Shown here piece after piece: positions 13,701 through 26,782 of a stretch of DNA of 64,000 nt (the stretch's first letter is position 1; each line of letters opens with the position of its first letter). Below the pieces are notes generated by a model. It was not told where the DNA came from and did not search any database. It saw nothing but the letters and a program-made list of their open reading frames with translations. Location of the stretch: NCBI GenBank assembly GCA_018340375.1, contig JAFFJZ010000003.1:1674001-1738000 (forward strand), given 5' to 3'. The stretch is from Gonatopus flavifemur (taxonomy: Eukaryota > Arthropoda > Insecta > Hymenoptera > Dryinidae). The translations under genes and the position numbers were made by a program.

Positions 13701-14383
13701 ACGCGACTCTCTTCTTCCAGGTGAGAAATTTTATTCTTTGAAAAAAAAATATTCATTTACTTTTGAATTTTCAATCTACTCAGAAGTTCCATAGTTCCAA
13801 AGATTTATAGATTTTTCTACTCATCTTGGTCATAGATTCCTAATAGCATTTTGCGCGCAACTTTTGCATCGAATTGCTAACACAGTCGGGACCATGTACG
13901 TCAATTTCCGTAGACAGAACTGTAATTACTATTTACGTGCAGTTAACGAGTCATAGTATATTCATTGGCAAAATCATGGTAAATTGCGTGCATGGGATTG
14001 TGACTCTTGCGATTCAAACTCATTTGCGCGCTCTGGAATATGGTATTATGTAACCTTTTCGAGAGTAGCGGTTGAATCCTTGAATCTTCTCATTTTTTTA
14101 GGCATCCATATTAATCGTTTATCACGCTACCGCAATATTTTCTGGATTCCAAAGTACGGTACACGTTGGCAACGTACGACAAACTTGCGTGATCGAGGGA
14201 ATAATGGACGCCAAAGATAAGGGGTTACAAACCAACGACACCGCTTCTGTACTTTTTAGATTTGTAAGTCATCCGGAATACCTTTACGTTGGCATGCGAC
14301 TTCTATTGAGAGAAGGTCGCACGAAAGGTATTGGAACGATTACCCAAATTTTTCCGCTGATTGGTTCGGAAAATAGAGCTTAA
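10774..14383 (+). CDS. GTPBP2: GTP-binding protein 2 homologue (GTPBP1/2 family GTPase), complete
   Basis: Coding exons are 10774-11032, 11127-11402, 11717-11977, 12957-13350, 13435-13720 and 14102-14383. Phases match at every junction, giving 585 aa, close to vertebrate GTPBP2 (~600). The N-terminal block [20 protein letters not shown] is a family signature. The G domain has G1 GAQDAGKST (~168-176), G3 DLAGH (~249-253) and G4 NKID (~303-306). EF-Tu-like beta-barrel domains follow, with HVGNVRQT and TKGIGTIT near the end. GTPBP1/2 proteins are cytosolic GTPases of the EF1A/eRF3/HBS1 class linked to ribosome rescue and mRNA decay. The start is taken at 10774 (MESFLELF); an in-frame ATG at 10762 is the alternative. 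GTPBP2 is favoured over GTPBP1 from the N-terminal block. Confidence 0.93.
11978..12956 (+). other. Intron 3 of GTPBP2 carrying a MITE
   Basis: The longest intron of this gene (979 bp) holds the inverted-repeat element at 12032-12265 and a tandem-like stretch of CATATATGG/GGTCCATATAT words at about 12345-12450. No exon was seen in it. Confidence 0.8.
12032..12265. mobile_element. TACACNGAGA-type foldback element in a GTPBP2 intron
   Basis: It begins TACACAGAGAAAATT and ends with AACTCTTCTCTGTGTA, whose complement starts TACACAGAGAAGAGTT. Length is 234 bp with no open frame of note. Its ends match those of the elements at 38653-39021 and 49326-49542. Confidence 0.65.
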
Positions 14384-16177
14384 AATAATTGAATTATCGT
14401 ATTTTGTTTTGTGTAAGATAGAACAAGGAAAACTATTTTCAACAGTATTCTAATGAAACATGTTATAATATATCTGTATATGGATCTACATAATTATAGA
14501 AATCAGTGTGAGCAACATTCGGTGATATATGCAACAATAAGGTGGCAGAAATTTCATATTAACGTTGCACAAAAATCGAATGATGGGTAAAAAACAAGTT
14601 GTCTAGCAATTAATCAATTCTATAATATCTTTTGAGATTTACAATCGAAAATTCACCTGAATGATTGTGTTGTCTGAATTTTGGCTGATTTTTAATATTT
14701 TAGTGTCTAACGAGTTCTAGATTTTTCATCTGTAATTATTTCTAAACGATCAAAGCGAATATTATGTCTTGTCTTTGAAGTAACTAAAACATTCAAAAAT
14801 TATCAAGGAAAAAGATCATTCAAGAGGATACCACAGTTACCATTCGAGTGTGTTCTCTTCACACCAAAATCCTCGAAATCTTCATAAAGAAATCTTATTC
14901 TTCGAAACTTTATTTACGTTCGTAAAGACCGCGAAGAATCATCCCTGAAAATTCAAGATTTTGTTATGAACTCAATTTCGAGTATTTTAGTGCGAAAAAA
15001 ATATGCTCGGATGGGAACTTTGGTATCCTCTTGATTACATAATAATCGTCAGCGAAGGCTAAAAAATATGTTATGCAATAATCCTAGGGGGCTTGTACGT
15101 TGACATACCCACTTACACTTATTGGTACAAGTCTAAATTGTGATTAGACTTCATATAAACATGAATTAAATGGAAATATAGAATAATATTATCATGTTAT
15201 TGAAGTAATTGACTTAATTTAATAGAAAATATTTTTGAACAAATAAATCATCTTGCAATAAATGAAATTGTTAACTTTCACTGATTACTACACTGTCGCT
15301 GGCCAAAATATTTCAAAAAATGAATCTGAAATACTAATACATGTATTCTGTATTTCACGTTCATTAAAGTGAAATACCGTCGATACTATTACAGAGTCTC
15401 ATATCTCGATTTTTTACGGTTTCAAGTTTTGATCGAAAAAATGATCGGTACACGCTAATACACGTCATAACAAAACTCTCATCAACGGATGCATTACTTG
15501 ACTTTTGTTAATGAAACATAATTAATAACATACAGGTTGATTATATGTATATTTCGCGTGTACCGATTATTATATCAATGACAACTGGAAATCTTCAAAA
15601 ATCGAGATACGAGATTCTACCATAGTATCAATGACACATCGATTAGAATTATGTACGTCCAAAAAAAACTGTAAGAGATATAAAAGATTCAAACATAGCA
15701 AATACAATTCATCCATGCCAAAGACACGTACGTTGAAATAAATAAACGACAATCGGAAGGGTTCAATGAATTTATTCTTCATCAAAATATAAACAAAGAA
15801 AAGATTATATAAAACATCCTCATATTTTCTTATATTTGTAATAATTGCTTTGGTATTGTGAAAGCAACTTCCAGACCTTATCTCTATGTTTTAAACATCT
15901 AATCGAATTCTCTATAACATTTATTAATGTGCTTTAAAAATATTCGGTTTTTCTTCAAATATACCAACTATGTTGTCCCTCAGCATCACCAGGACCCAGA
16001 CAGCACAAAAGTTTTGAAATAGTTTTATTTGAATGCATTGTATTCATTATAGACTATGTTAGAACTCTTGTACTATTCGGGGAGGAATTATAATGTGCAA
16101 AGTATCCTATGAACATGGTTGAAAGATGACTATACAAAACAGTAATAGCTCTCCACTCGCAACGGGAGAACACGGCC

Positions 16178-16268
16178 TAGGGATGGATAACTCGTAGCTC
16201 GGGAATATTTTTTATCTCGTGGTAAATACTTTAAGAGCACAGAACTATTCTCGGGCTGCCCATCCCTG
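16178..16268. mobile_element. Short hAT-like MITE relative
   Basis: The left end TAGGGATGGATAACTCG and the right end, read on the other strand as CAGGGATGGGCAGCCCGAG, are imperfect inverted repeats ending in (C/T)AGGGATGG. These resemble the termini of the 2872-2992 element. The flanks agree at only about four of eight positions, so no clear target duplication is claimed. Confidence 0.55.
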
Positions 16269-17508
16269 ACAGTAGGCTTCATGAAAAATATTTTCAGTGC
16301 TGCGCGGTTTAACTATTCTTCTTCATTAATTGAAGAAAAAGGATGATCCTCTGTATTGGATAAAGACACAAAGGCAACGGTAATCGGGGGCCTTCGTGTC
16401 AAAAATACTCGCGCTGTCGCTTTTTTTACGGATGTGCAATATGCGTACAATAAATGAAATAATATAAAAAAAGCGACTTCAAATTAAAATTTAAAAAGTA
16501 TTTCCAAGAAGTGTTTTGGACAGTATTTCATGTTTTGTTCAGATACATACATATCATCCAACTTGGTTTCTGATTTCCGAAATAATTTTTCTGAATTTTT
16601 GAACAATTCAACTATCGTTAAGTTCTTGGATCCGACAAGTGAAAATAATAAAATATTATCATAGAATTTTTAAATTTTAATTTATTTAATCAACATTATT
16701 ATATCTATTTTTAGGAAACTATACAACAATTTTTTAACAAAGTAGTATTCTATGTGAGAAAATAATCTTGCCATTTTCTTCTCGTGTATGTTGAGAAACC
16801 ATTAATCCCTAATACTTTTCATTTATGATTGTGAAAGAATTGTTATTAACCCAGTGAACACTTATGAGAGGAAGTTATGGGGATGTTATCATATCGATCT
16901 CCGCATGGATCTCATTTTTCTGGGATCTTAGAAAGAATCTTCTTAGAGAGTTCGTTTGAATAACATTCTGACAATATTTTTATGTTGACCTTCTGAAAAG
17001 TCTATCTTGCTTGTAAGAGCTCTTGATGATAACATATTGTTCACTGGGTACGAACATTCGTTTGTTCATGTACAAAATATCGATGTATAATGTGACTGTA
17101 ATGATCTGACTGTAGCTGACGCGTTTATGTGCGGGCATTTGCGAAATATGACTATTGCAGATTGTGAGAAGTCAGGTAGAAAACCGCATGTGTGCCCTGC
17201 GTGTACATCTTTAATCGACATACGTTTCTTTATTAAAACTGACTGACAGAACTGGAAAATATGGTGTTACAGTCACAACTCGGACAGTGCAATAAGCCCT
17301 TGGGATGTTTATGGAATGTATATATGGCTGCATTTCAGAATCACTTTTATTTTCTGTATCGATATTTTATGATAGAAGAAATGAAGTTTTGGAAAAAGAT
17401 GATATACTTTCTCACATAGATACCGTAGGAAGACTTTTATTATCAAGATGAGGAAGTTGATTCGACGACGCCCTTGGTAGAGATGAATTTATGAAATTTC
17501 CCTCGTTG

Positions 17509-17563
17509 TTTATTGACTAGCATATAAGCTATAAGCCGTATAAGAATTGTGCAGTAATTTATT
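17509..17563 (-). promoter_or_regulatory. Two candidate polyadenylation signals for the ACSS3-like gene
   Basis: AATAAA occurs twice on the minus strand, at 17558-17563 (23 bp after the stop) and 17509-17514 (about 72 bp after it). Spacing is suitable for a short 3' UTR. Confidence 0.5.
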
Positions 17564-17585
17564 CTTCTTACTATTAATATCTATA

Positions 17586-20500
17586 TTATTGAGGATCTGG
17601 AGCGTTCCTGGCATACCCATGTCTTTGAAGTACTTCCTTAATGTTACGATATACCGAGGCATCTTCGATGGTACTTGGGATCTATGAACAATCAATTATT
17701 CATCATTTGAGTTTAATCATTTTTTAATACATCGAATGGAGAGTATAAAATAAAATTGACTATTTTAAACTATGTTACTTTTGTAACTCTCTCGTTTAAG
17801 AATAATAATATTTCATAGAATATTTTACATAAACGAAAGTCACTCGGATGTCAACGTATTATCTCAATTAATTTGGAATACGTAAAAGTTTAGTGATGAG
17901 CGATCTTGAGAGAATCGATTGTGTTTTTATAGAATTTTTATCGATTTCGATCAAAATCATCCATCTCCACGTAAGATTCGTCGTTCTCATGTATGGAACA
18001 TCTTACCCTCACTTGCTGGGATCGAGCTAAGACTGAAATAGAATTTCGAACAACTTTTCCGGAACGCGTTCGAGGTAATGCTTGTACGGCGGCGGCAATT
18101 TTAAAAGATGCTATGGGTCCGAGTAATTCTTTGACTCTTTTGATGAGTTCTTCGCTGATATCTTCCTCGTTTCTCGAATCTGAAATTTGTGAAAATATCG
18201 TTTAGATTAAAATGATTGCGAAAAATTCGAGATTATAAAATTTTGGGATTGCGACGTTCTATCCTGCCAGAGAGGTCAGGTAAGAGTCCACCCGAAGAGA
18301 ATACGAAGCTCCAACAAACGTTCAGAATAGATCAATATATAGATCAGACTAAAGCTCCGTAGGAGCTCGAGTTTAGATTCATGAACATTCGACGAATGTC
18401 TGTCTGATGAACGTTGCAATCTTCGCTCGAGAATAATTTCAAGGAAGATTCATAGAACGTTCAGTAAAGATTCACTCGAGTTGCAATTTTACAACATAAG
18501 TTTTTTCCACAAAACAATGAACGATGATAGTTGGCTTCACGGAGGTTCAGTCTGATCTATGTTCATCTTTTCTGAACGTTTGACGAAGCTCCACGTTCTC
18601 TTTGGGAGTGATATCAACAACGTGTGGAGCATAAAACAATCGAATAACCGTTTTTCTTCACGTAGAGACATAAAGGTATTTCTCCTTTGATGGCTTCTGG
18701 GACCCCTACGACTGCAGCATCTGCCACATCTGGATGCGATAAAACAATATCTTCTAAAGCGGCAGTGGATAACCGGTGACCAGCCACGTTGATTATGTCG
18801 TCGACACGGGCTCCTATATAAACGTTTCCGAATTCGTCTACGTATCCCGCATCCATCGTATCGTAGTAACCCTGCACAACGGTATTTGATTATTCGAAGA
18901 AACTCTAAACAACTCAATTCTATTTTAAAAACTCACCGGGAATTTTGAGAAATAAGTTTGTTTGTATCTTTCTGGTGCTTCGTATAACGTCGATAAACAG
19001 CCTGGAGGGAGAGGTAATTTTATGACTATTCGGCCAAGTTCACGTTCCGACGCTTTGGTACCATCCGCTCGAAGAACTTCGACTGAGTAGAGTTAATTCT
19101 TCATTAAAAAATATTTCGTTACACGATAAAATTAGCATCAAATTCACGTGATATTTAGGTATTGAATATTTAATCGATATCTTGTAACGGTATTAACGGG
19201 GGACTAACCTTGGTATCCAGGAATAGGAGGTCCCACACTGAATTTAGGGCAGTCCCCGTTGTGACCGTATCCCAAGCACGGAGCAGTGATCGGATGTCCA
19301 GTTTCCGTTTGCCACCAGTGATTCAAAATTGGCACGTCAAATACTTTTTCCGCCCATAATTTTGATTCGAAATCACAGTGTTCTCCGGCAACAAATATTG
19401 TCTTTAAGCTGCAAGAAAATATTCTTAATTCTCTTCGAAATTTATTTATGCGCCACCCTACCGAAATTTGGCATCACAGAATCATCTTCCGGCAGAACAA
19501 TTGACAACTGTATATATTGTGTTTCTGCGTTTCTAAAAAACTGTATTCTCCAATATTTCTATTTCCAAAGAACTGTCCTCCCAAAAGACCACAGTTTTTT
19601 AAGAGAATAGTTCTGTAACAACATCACAGTTCTTCAGGAAGACTGTCCTTGGAGGATACAGATGTTTAAGAATGGAGGTATTTAGAGATAATGTTTTCTA
19701 AGAAAATAGTCATTCGAGAATACAGATATTTCAGGATGCATATCTTTTCACGTAACTTACGATTTTGTTGAATATTTTTTTCCCAGCGATGCTTCAGGAT
19801 CTACTCGTCTTATGACTCGGAAAGCTGTTGGAACGCAAAACATTCCATTTACTTTGTGTGTATCGATGATTCTGAAATAATACAAGTTCAAATTTTTCAC
19901 GATATCAATGTACTGCAAGAATTTGGTTATTCGATTAACAGTTCGTTTCGATAAACGATCCAAGCTTCGGCAACATTTTAACAGAGACTTTTCAAAACTC
20001 ATGAAGTGTAATACTATTCAAGTATTACCGAAGTATTCGTGCAGTCTGGGTTATTTCTTGAATTCAAATTGGAAAATCAATATATTTTTTCTGGCAGACA
20101 AAAAACAGATTAATACCTGAAATATTGACTGGTGTCGGGAGTTCTGTCAGGCTTTCCTTCGTACATGACACTTGTCGCTCCATAAATGAGTGGTCCGTAG
20201 CATATGTATGAAAGACCAACGACCCACCCCAGATCCGAAGCGCCCCACCAAACTGAAGTAGGATCCATTCCATAGATGGCTTTCATGGACCAACAAAGGG
20301 TCGCTATATGACCTCCGATCGGTCTTTGAATTCCTTTGGGCATATCTAAGGTACAAGTTCATCATATTAGTTTGAATAATGAAATACTTTGAACCCTTTA
20401 ACAATTCTTTGAATTCTAAATCTGTTCCATAGAAGTTCTTCTTTCAGAATTCATTAGCGATTTTTGAGTGTTAATTCTAAAAACCCGATGCATCATACCT

Positions 20501-23500
20501 GTGGTTCCAGATGTATATAAAATGTACAAAGGCTCGTTTGCTTCAACAGGTACACAAGGATGTGGTTCAGATTCTTTTAATAATTCCTCAAAATCTAGTT
20601 GTGATTCTAAAAGTGGACTTTTCCACACGTTTCTCCTCTGGAAAATAATGCATCGAGGTTTGTCCACCGATATCAAATCCATAGCCTCGTTCAGCATCGT
20701 AGTATACCTTTATCACAATATACATACAAAAAAAACACTTATAGTTTACAAAAGACTATTTTGCAAGTGTTTCATTTAAAATTGTATCCATGATGTTTCA
20801 TTTTCACGAAATAATTAATCTGACTATATATTATACGAAATTGAAGTGCTTGTCATCCCAGACAACAAAGTGCTAGAAAAATTCGCGACAACTTCCCAAC
20901 AACGAGGAGCAACTATTGTTGGGAAGTTGCTAGGAGGTTGCGTCGCCAAATGCGCAGCAACATGCAACAAATTTGAAAGTTGCTGTCATGATGCTGCGAA
21001 GATTTTTGGATATATATGAAGCAACTTTTGCTGCCAGGGATATTATTCCATTCGCGGAATTATTATTAAGATATGAATGCACGAAGTGAATTTCCAATGC
21101 GTTCTTCGAAATGAAACTGAGACTTTTTCATCCCCTGTGTGCATCAAGCTATAGAAATAAATTAGATGCGCATTTTAAATCAAATTATATACACTGAGAG
21201 AAGAGTTTATTCGTATTTAATAAATCTTGTTCTGGATATGGTGAAATGAATATTTATTACGCGGAGAAAACGAAACATTAGTAAGTATCTTTCCGACATG
21301 ATTGGCTCGTGTTATGAGAAACAAATAATTTTAACACTACTGGTTAATGTATAGAGATGAATCAGTTATTTCTCCACAGTATTGTTTGCTGTGAAAATAC
21401 GATTGATTCATTTCTAGGCAGTAACAAGGGATGCTACACTGCTAGAATATTTGAATGATAAGTGTCCCTGAAATAAGAAATTAGCTATGTTGGGTATGTC
21501 ATTCGGTGGTAATCTATTTGCTATGAACCGAGATACTTTCTTCACTTTGTGATCAACGTTGAAAACTATATTGTTCACCCAGTTTTCGACGTTGTTTTCA
21601 ACCTGGGGACCAACATGGTTTTTACTCCAGGTTTATTTCGGAAATGTGAAAAAACTTGCTCATCAACGAAATAATATCTTCTTTGTGTTCTCGATGTAAA
21701 AATGTTGGGACTAGCGCAATGAAACATGTTTGAAAATTATAATACAATTGAATTATGAATTTTACTTGACGATTCTCGATGGTTCCAATCCACAACTCGC
21801 AGCAATAACGACTTTTGGTCTGGCATGATTTATCCTAGTGGCTAATTCTCGTGATGCAAATCCTAAAAATTACGATACGAATGAATTTTTATAGTTAATC
21901 TTATGGAAATTTGATTCTTCAATTTATTATTCATCACTTTAGCAGATATTACAATACATTTGGGAATATTCTTGCTTATATTCTTTCATAGTCGCGATAT
22001 CATATTCCGCTTGGTTCGTTAGAATAGATTTGAATTGATTTGAACGTTCTTATAAATTGAAAATCAAAGATCTCTTATTCACAATAAGTATGATCAAAGG
22101 TACATTAAGCGGTCACATTCAAATTGTTTATAACAGCACCTAACGAAGACTTGAATCGCTAGTCAATTCTATGTATTCGTTCGGAACTTCTTTACGTTTC
22201 ACCGTAGGAACATAGCAAATGCATAATCAATATCTTCATTCGAATCAGTCGGGGATTATTTCCCGCTTATGCAGGGGAATCTCCCTGATCTCATTCACAT
22301 GGAGAAAAAATGAACAAAGAAATTCGTTGTCCTTACAAAAATATATGTTCCAGCAGCTAAGACGTTAGTTCTGTTAACAAATTCGTTTATGTCAGGAAAA
22401 AAAAATTTAGTTGTGTCGAATCCTTTCTTACAAAGATGAAGAAAGATTAAAAAAAGGTCTGGACAGAGCGATATTTTAATTTTATTGGTGTGTTTTTGAA
22501 TAATTCGTTAGAATAGTTTTGGTCGGATCTTTTCCTAACAAATGGGTCTGGTTGCATCTTTAGGGATCGATTCCCGGTGATGCAACCCGCCATACAAGCG
22601 TACCGACTGATTCAATATTTTCTCTGCAAGAATATTCTGAACTGAATTCATGAAGAAGTATCAAATTTTCAGGGATCAATTCTCAATCTTGTATCCACTG
22701 CTGTACATCGCCCGAATTCCGAAGAAACATTTTTTTCTCAGTCAGTAACACAGTCGGGACGCTTGTATGGTGGGGTGCATCAAGGGGTAAAATTATCATT
22801 AGTAAAGGCAATTTCAAATGATGAACGGTAATTGAAGTCAGAGAACGTAAACTTGAATGTAATTGAACCAGCATCCATCTTAGTTATCCGAATATCAAAA
22901 AACTGTACCCAGTTGCCGGGGTTGATTTTTGTTTGGCGCACCCTGCGGGATTCGCTATTCGCTCTAAATCTTTCTTCAGGGTACAAATGAGGTAATTTTA
23001 ACGAAATTTTTTAGATCTTATTGACCGATCAATTGCAATCGAACTGTCATTCAATGAAATATTTAATAACGAATGATCATACGAATGTTCAATTACCTCC
23101 GAATACAACCGAATGAACAGCCCCAATTCTGGCACACGCTAAAATAGCTATAACGCTCTCCGGTATTAAAGGCATGTAGATTATGACTCTGTCGCCTTTT
23201 CTGACTCCAAGTTTAGCCAAAGCTCCCGCGAGCAAACTAGTTTTGTTCAATAATTCGTTGTATGTAACTCTTCGCACGGTAGACGATTGGGGGCTGTCGT
23301 GTATGAGAGCCGTTTTTTCTCCTTTTCCTGCAAGTACATGACGATCCAGGGCGTTGTAACACGCATTCAGTTCTCCTCCTACGAACCTATACAGGAACAA
23401 AGTGTTCTTTCGAATGAGGCGAAACTGCCAATTTTCTCCGCACAGAGAAATACTTCTTTCAAATAAATGAATAATTTTTTGTCGTTCAACATATATTTGT

Positions 23501-24049
23501 AAACTGAAAAGAATTCAATGTGCCATTAGCTTCCCGTCAACAGAATTTCATGACCATCACCAAGATTTTTGCTTTCGATTGAATTATCGTTGCTAACTGA
23601 ATCTTAATAATCGTCATCGAATCCTTTTTTCAGGGTGCAAAATATTACAGATCAATCAATATTATTATATCTCATCATGAAATTGGAAATACTCGAAATT
23701 CTTGGTAAACTAGAAACAGGAAGGTTTAGTAAAATTCAGTCATTCATTCGTAATTCCTGTTTATGGTTTAGCAAGCAAAATAAGAGAAAGTAGTATATTT
23801 TTTTCTTCGTGTGGCTGTCCGTTGAAATAATTCTTTTCCAAAAAGGAAAAAGACAAAATAAAAGCTAAAAATTCATTGTACCATTTGGTGAATGGTTCGT
23901 TGGAGTTGTCTAAAACTTTTGTCCAAGGTTTACTCCATTCAACACTTTTTCCAACTTCTGCCCAAAATTCTTCAGGATTGTCTATTGATTTTCTGTAAGC
24001 TTCTTCGTAAGCTTCGCTATGATACTGACGCATCTCGTACGCGGGGGAT
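17586..24049 (-). CDS. ACSS3: Mitochondrial short-chain acyl-CoA synthetase, ACSS3-like (propionate-CoA ligase); first exon not found
   Basis: Eleven minus-strand coding exons with consistent phases: 23882-24049, 23097-23386, 21766-21862, 20499-20707, 20117-20345, 19761-19871, 19209-19408, 18937-19082, 18649-18871, 18007-18179, 17586-17681. They give ~646 aa; ACSS3 is ~690, the rest being the mitochondrial leader and first exon. Recognisable parts in order: acetyl-CoA synthetase N domain ([16 protein letters not shown]), ILYTSGTT at the AMP-binding loop, [47 protein letters not shown], and RTRSGK with the adenylate-forming lysine codon at 18055-18057. The enzyme couples propionate or another short acid to CoA through an acyl-adenylate in the mitochondrial matrix. 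One oddity: the loop reads SGTTDMPKG across the 20499/20345 splice, with Asp where Gly or Ser is expected. ACSS2/AACS are less likely because of the tail [12 protein letters not shown]. Confidence 0.92.
18057..18070 (-). other. A10 motif of the ACSS3-like enzyme (RTRSGK)
   Basis: The codons for Arg-Thr-Arg-Ser-Gly-Lys lie in exon 18007-18179. In this superfamily the lysine positions the carboxylate and ATP phosphate for adenylation and is the usual acylation-control site. Its presence argues for an active enzyme. Confidence 0.8.
20889..20929. repeat. Hairpin in ACSS3-like intron
   Basis: Arms CAACTTCCCAACAA and TTGTTGGGAAGTTG are perfect inverted copies 13 bases apart. They sit inside a longer repeat-like block (about 20856-21045) that begins CCCAGACAACAA and ends near GCTGCCAGGG and is rich in AGCAAC/GTTGC words. 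Probably a decayed MITE. Confidence 0.65.
22579..22781. mobile_element. Foldback MITE in ACSS3-like intron, ~31-bp terminal inverted repeats
   Basis: The left end GATGCAACCCGCCATACAAG and the complement of the right end, GATGCACCCCACCATACAAG, match at most positions and continue into CG(T/C)ACCGACTG-like sequence. The element is about 203 bp, AT-rich inside, in the intron between exons 23097-23386 and 21766-21862. Confidence 0.7.
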
Positions 24050-24971
24050 CTAGAAAAAATAAAATAAGATCTTAAGACTTGATTCGACGTTCAAACGGAT
24101 TTCAACGAAAATAACAATTTTCTGAGAGAGGTAATTCACACATTCGTGTGGAAATTTGAATAAATAGTTTGAAATTCTCAAACATCGTCTTTCTTTACAA
24201 GTTCAGCGTCATTGAAAACTTGGAATTCAAAAAAGATAATTTCTTGGGAAAATACTATCAAAAGAGATCCAAATTTTGATATTTTTCATAGGTAGGTGGA
24301 AAGGAGGCTTCAAATTTAAACTCAGGATATCTGGGATTTGATTTTGAATACGAATGGACCCGAATCGAAAAATTGTTACAATTATATTCAATTTGATACA
24401 ATTTATATATAAATTATGTATGATTTTGAAAATTTTTTCTTTTGGATGGGTTTGCTGCAGGGGGTTCTTGAATAACAACAAACGCGATCTATAAAAGTTT
24501 GTAACATCGAGGTTTATCACTTTCAAATCCCTTATACAATGATCATAAACCGCCCTAGAAGGACTAAATTTTTGTCCAAAATTCAATCTCGAATGTGGAT
24601 TTTTTTTATCTAATTGAAATTTGTAATTAACTACTAAATACAGTCTCTACCAACGTTCTCGGGTTTTTGACGTATTTTTTGAAATCTTTCGATTGAAAAT
24701 ACCCGCAAATTTGAACATAACTACACCCTGAGCTAGTAATATCGATTCCTGATCAAGATCGTGGCTTTTTGATATGCTTTTGAGAAAAAATTTCTGGAAA
24801 CAATGAAGTATTCAATTGAATAGTCGTAACTGAATACTCTGTTGATCTATATGAAATTTCATCGAATCAATTAGATATTGATTCAATCAAACAAATAGGG
24901 AATCGACAGATATTCAATTGATTCAATGAAACTGTATTCAAAGTAACTAATTATTTTATCGCGATTATCAC

Positions 24972-25025
24972 CCCACTCAGCACGAATATCGCAGTAATAT
25001 TGCTGCGATATTCGTGCTGGGTGGG
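24972..25025. repeat. Near-perfect hairpin, 23-bp arms
   Basis: Left arm CCCACTCAGCACGAATATCG (plus CAG) and right arm CTGCGATATTCGTGCTGGGT (plus GGG) differ at one position and are separated by eight bases (TAATATTG). It is isolated in AT-rich DNA. Confidence 0.85.
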
Positions 25026-25889
25026 CTGCACTTCACACGCGTCATTTTCAATATTTGATGTCACCCTGTCCACGTTGATCGACGGAACGTCAAACCTCAT
25101 CGCTTTTATGATTTATATTTTTTCCTTGATAATGACCGGTACTCGATCGAAACATCAGCAACTACAATACAAGTTGTTCCATTGCTCGAGATTAGGGATT
25201 TTGTTTCTACACGTTCTTTGTCAATATTTCACTTTTCCAGGAAATTTTTTCTCTCAATGTAGAAATAGTATTTGACTTTCACAAAATTTGATAAAATATC
25301 GATAAAAATTCAAAGTATTCTGTATGATGAAGGATCGATCAAGATCCTGTCGAGGATTGCCATCCCTACCCTACCTCACCCCCCACCTCGACTCCTATAT
25401 CACACCCTATCCCGCAAACTATGAAAATACGACTCGATACCATTGGTCAAATCATACGATGAGTCAATGAAATATCTCCTCACGTGAATTTTCATTCATT
25501 TGTATGAGAATGACGTAGAATGGGGAGGTCTATATATAATTCATGTTGATTTTTCATCGAAGAATGGTTTTATAGAACTCTTATAAAATTGTTATAAATT
25601 TCCTAAATCTTTAAATTGTTTCTGTGAACATGGTATAAAAATTCTACAACATCATTTTTCCAGACAGAATTCTGTATAATTTCGATACAGGTTATATATA
25701 AATTTTCCAAATTAAATTCGAATTATAGAATTGTTCAATAAATCTTTGGAAATTCACATGAGGGTTTTCCACGAATGTAATATATATAATAATTGCCTCC
25801 CCATATACCATGAAAAACTACACAAAATTGAGTTGGTATCACGAAAAATCGCATAAAACGTGAGCATCACTTGTTTTCGAGGTAGTCAA

Positions 25890-25989
25890 CCTGGTTAAAA
25901 AAATCCATAGAATCTGACGAAATGAAATTTTATGGGATTTTGTCAGAACATTGTGCAAGATTCAATGAGATTTGACGAGAATCAATGGC
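25890..25989. repeat. Copy of the CCTGGTTNAAAAA repeat family
   Basis: Begins CCTGGTTAAAAAAATCCATA and contains AATCTGACGAAATGAAATTT and ATTGTGCAAGATTCAATGAG. The same words recur in the same order at about 50382-50562 and 55297-55410. The right end is not well defined here. Confidence 0.7.
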
Positions 25990-26782
25990 AGCACTACGAA
26001 ACATCGTAATGGTTACGGTTTATTACCCTTTTAAAATTTCACATTGGAACTATTACTATTTAATTCTTTCCGTGTATATCGCGTTTGTTGCTTCATTCTT
26101 TTCTTTTTCGGATATCTTGAACTTGTCGTAATTTGTCACATCTTCGAAACCTTTTTGCAGGACATCATTCGAAATTGCAAGATATCTAACAGATGTCTTT
26201 CCGTTTGATTGGGTCCAAGAAAACAAGTTTTGGATCTTCTGAAAGATACCTTTGAGATATCTTTTATCAGTAAAATATATTTTGGTTTTGTATAAGACAT
26301 GATCAACTTGTCTTGATATATCTTCAAGATATGAATCACTGTTTGGAAAATATGAGACAGAGGGATGATTCTGAGATTATCTTTCTGTGCATCTGAATCT
26401 TAACTCTTCGGTTAAGGAAAGTAACAAATAAAGTGTGTAAGTGAAAAAATGAACATTAATCCTCTTACCTTGCAACACAATTGTTCAACTATAAGATTGA
26501 ATTAAAAATGCTTTTCATCTCACGAGTCTTCATTCACCAACATTCCTCTTCTTTGAAGCAACAACACATCCTACAATGTACAATTATATAGCAGAATCGA
26601 TACATTAAAAACAGAAAAATAGAGCAAGAGATCAAATTTCTCAAAGATATCAACAATCGTTCGACACATTCGATATAATAATGAAATTTCGATTAGTGGC
26701 GGATTGCGTATTCGGAGATGAAAAAATGACACGAAGAATTATTGGGCAGAAAATCAGTGAACTCGAATAATATTTCACAACC

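Larger units (their letters stand above)
14384..17585. other. Intergenic stretch between GTPBP2 and ACSS3-like genes
   Basis: AT-rich DNA between two genes that converge on it. No coding region is supported. It contains a MITE-like element at 16178-16268. The ACSS3-like 3' UTR occupies the right edge. Confidence 0.7.

Noticed and set aside
24227..24586. Minus-strand frame considered as the missing ACSS3-like first exon
   Set aside because: No donor in the needed phase, and no mitochondrial-leader pattern followed by a junction to 24049.
25000..25275. 91-codon plus-strand frame
   Set aside because: It starts in the right arm of the hairpin and has no splice or family support.
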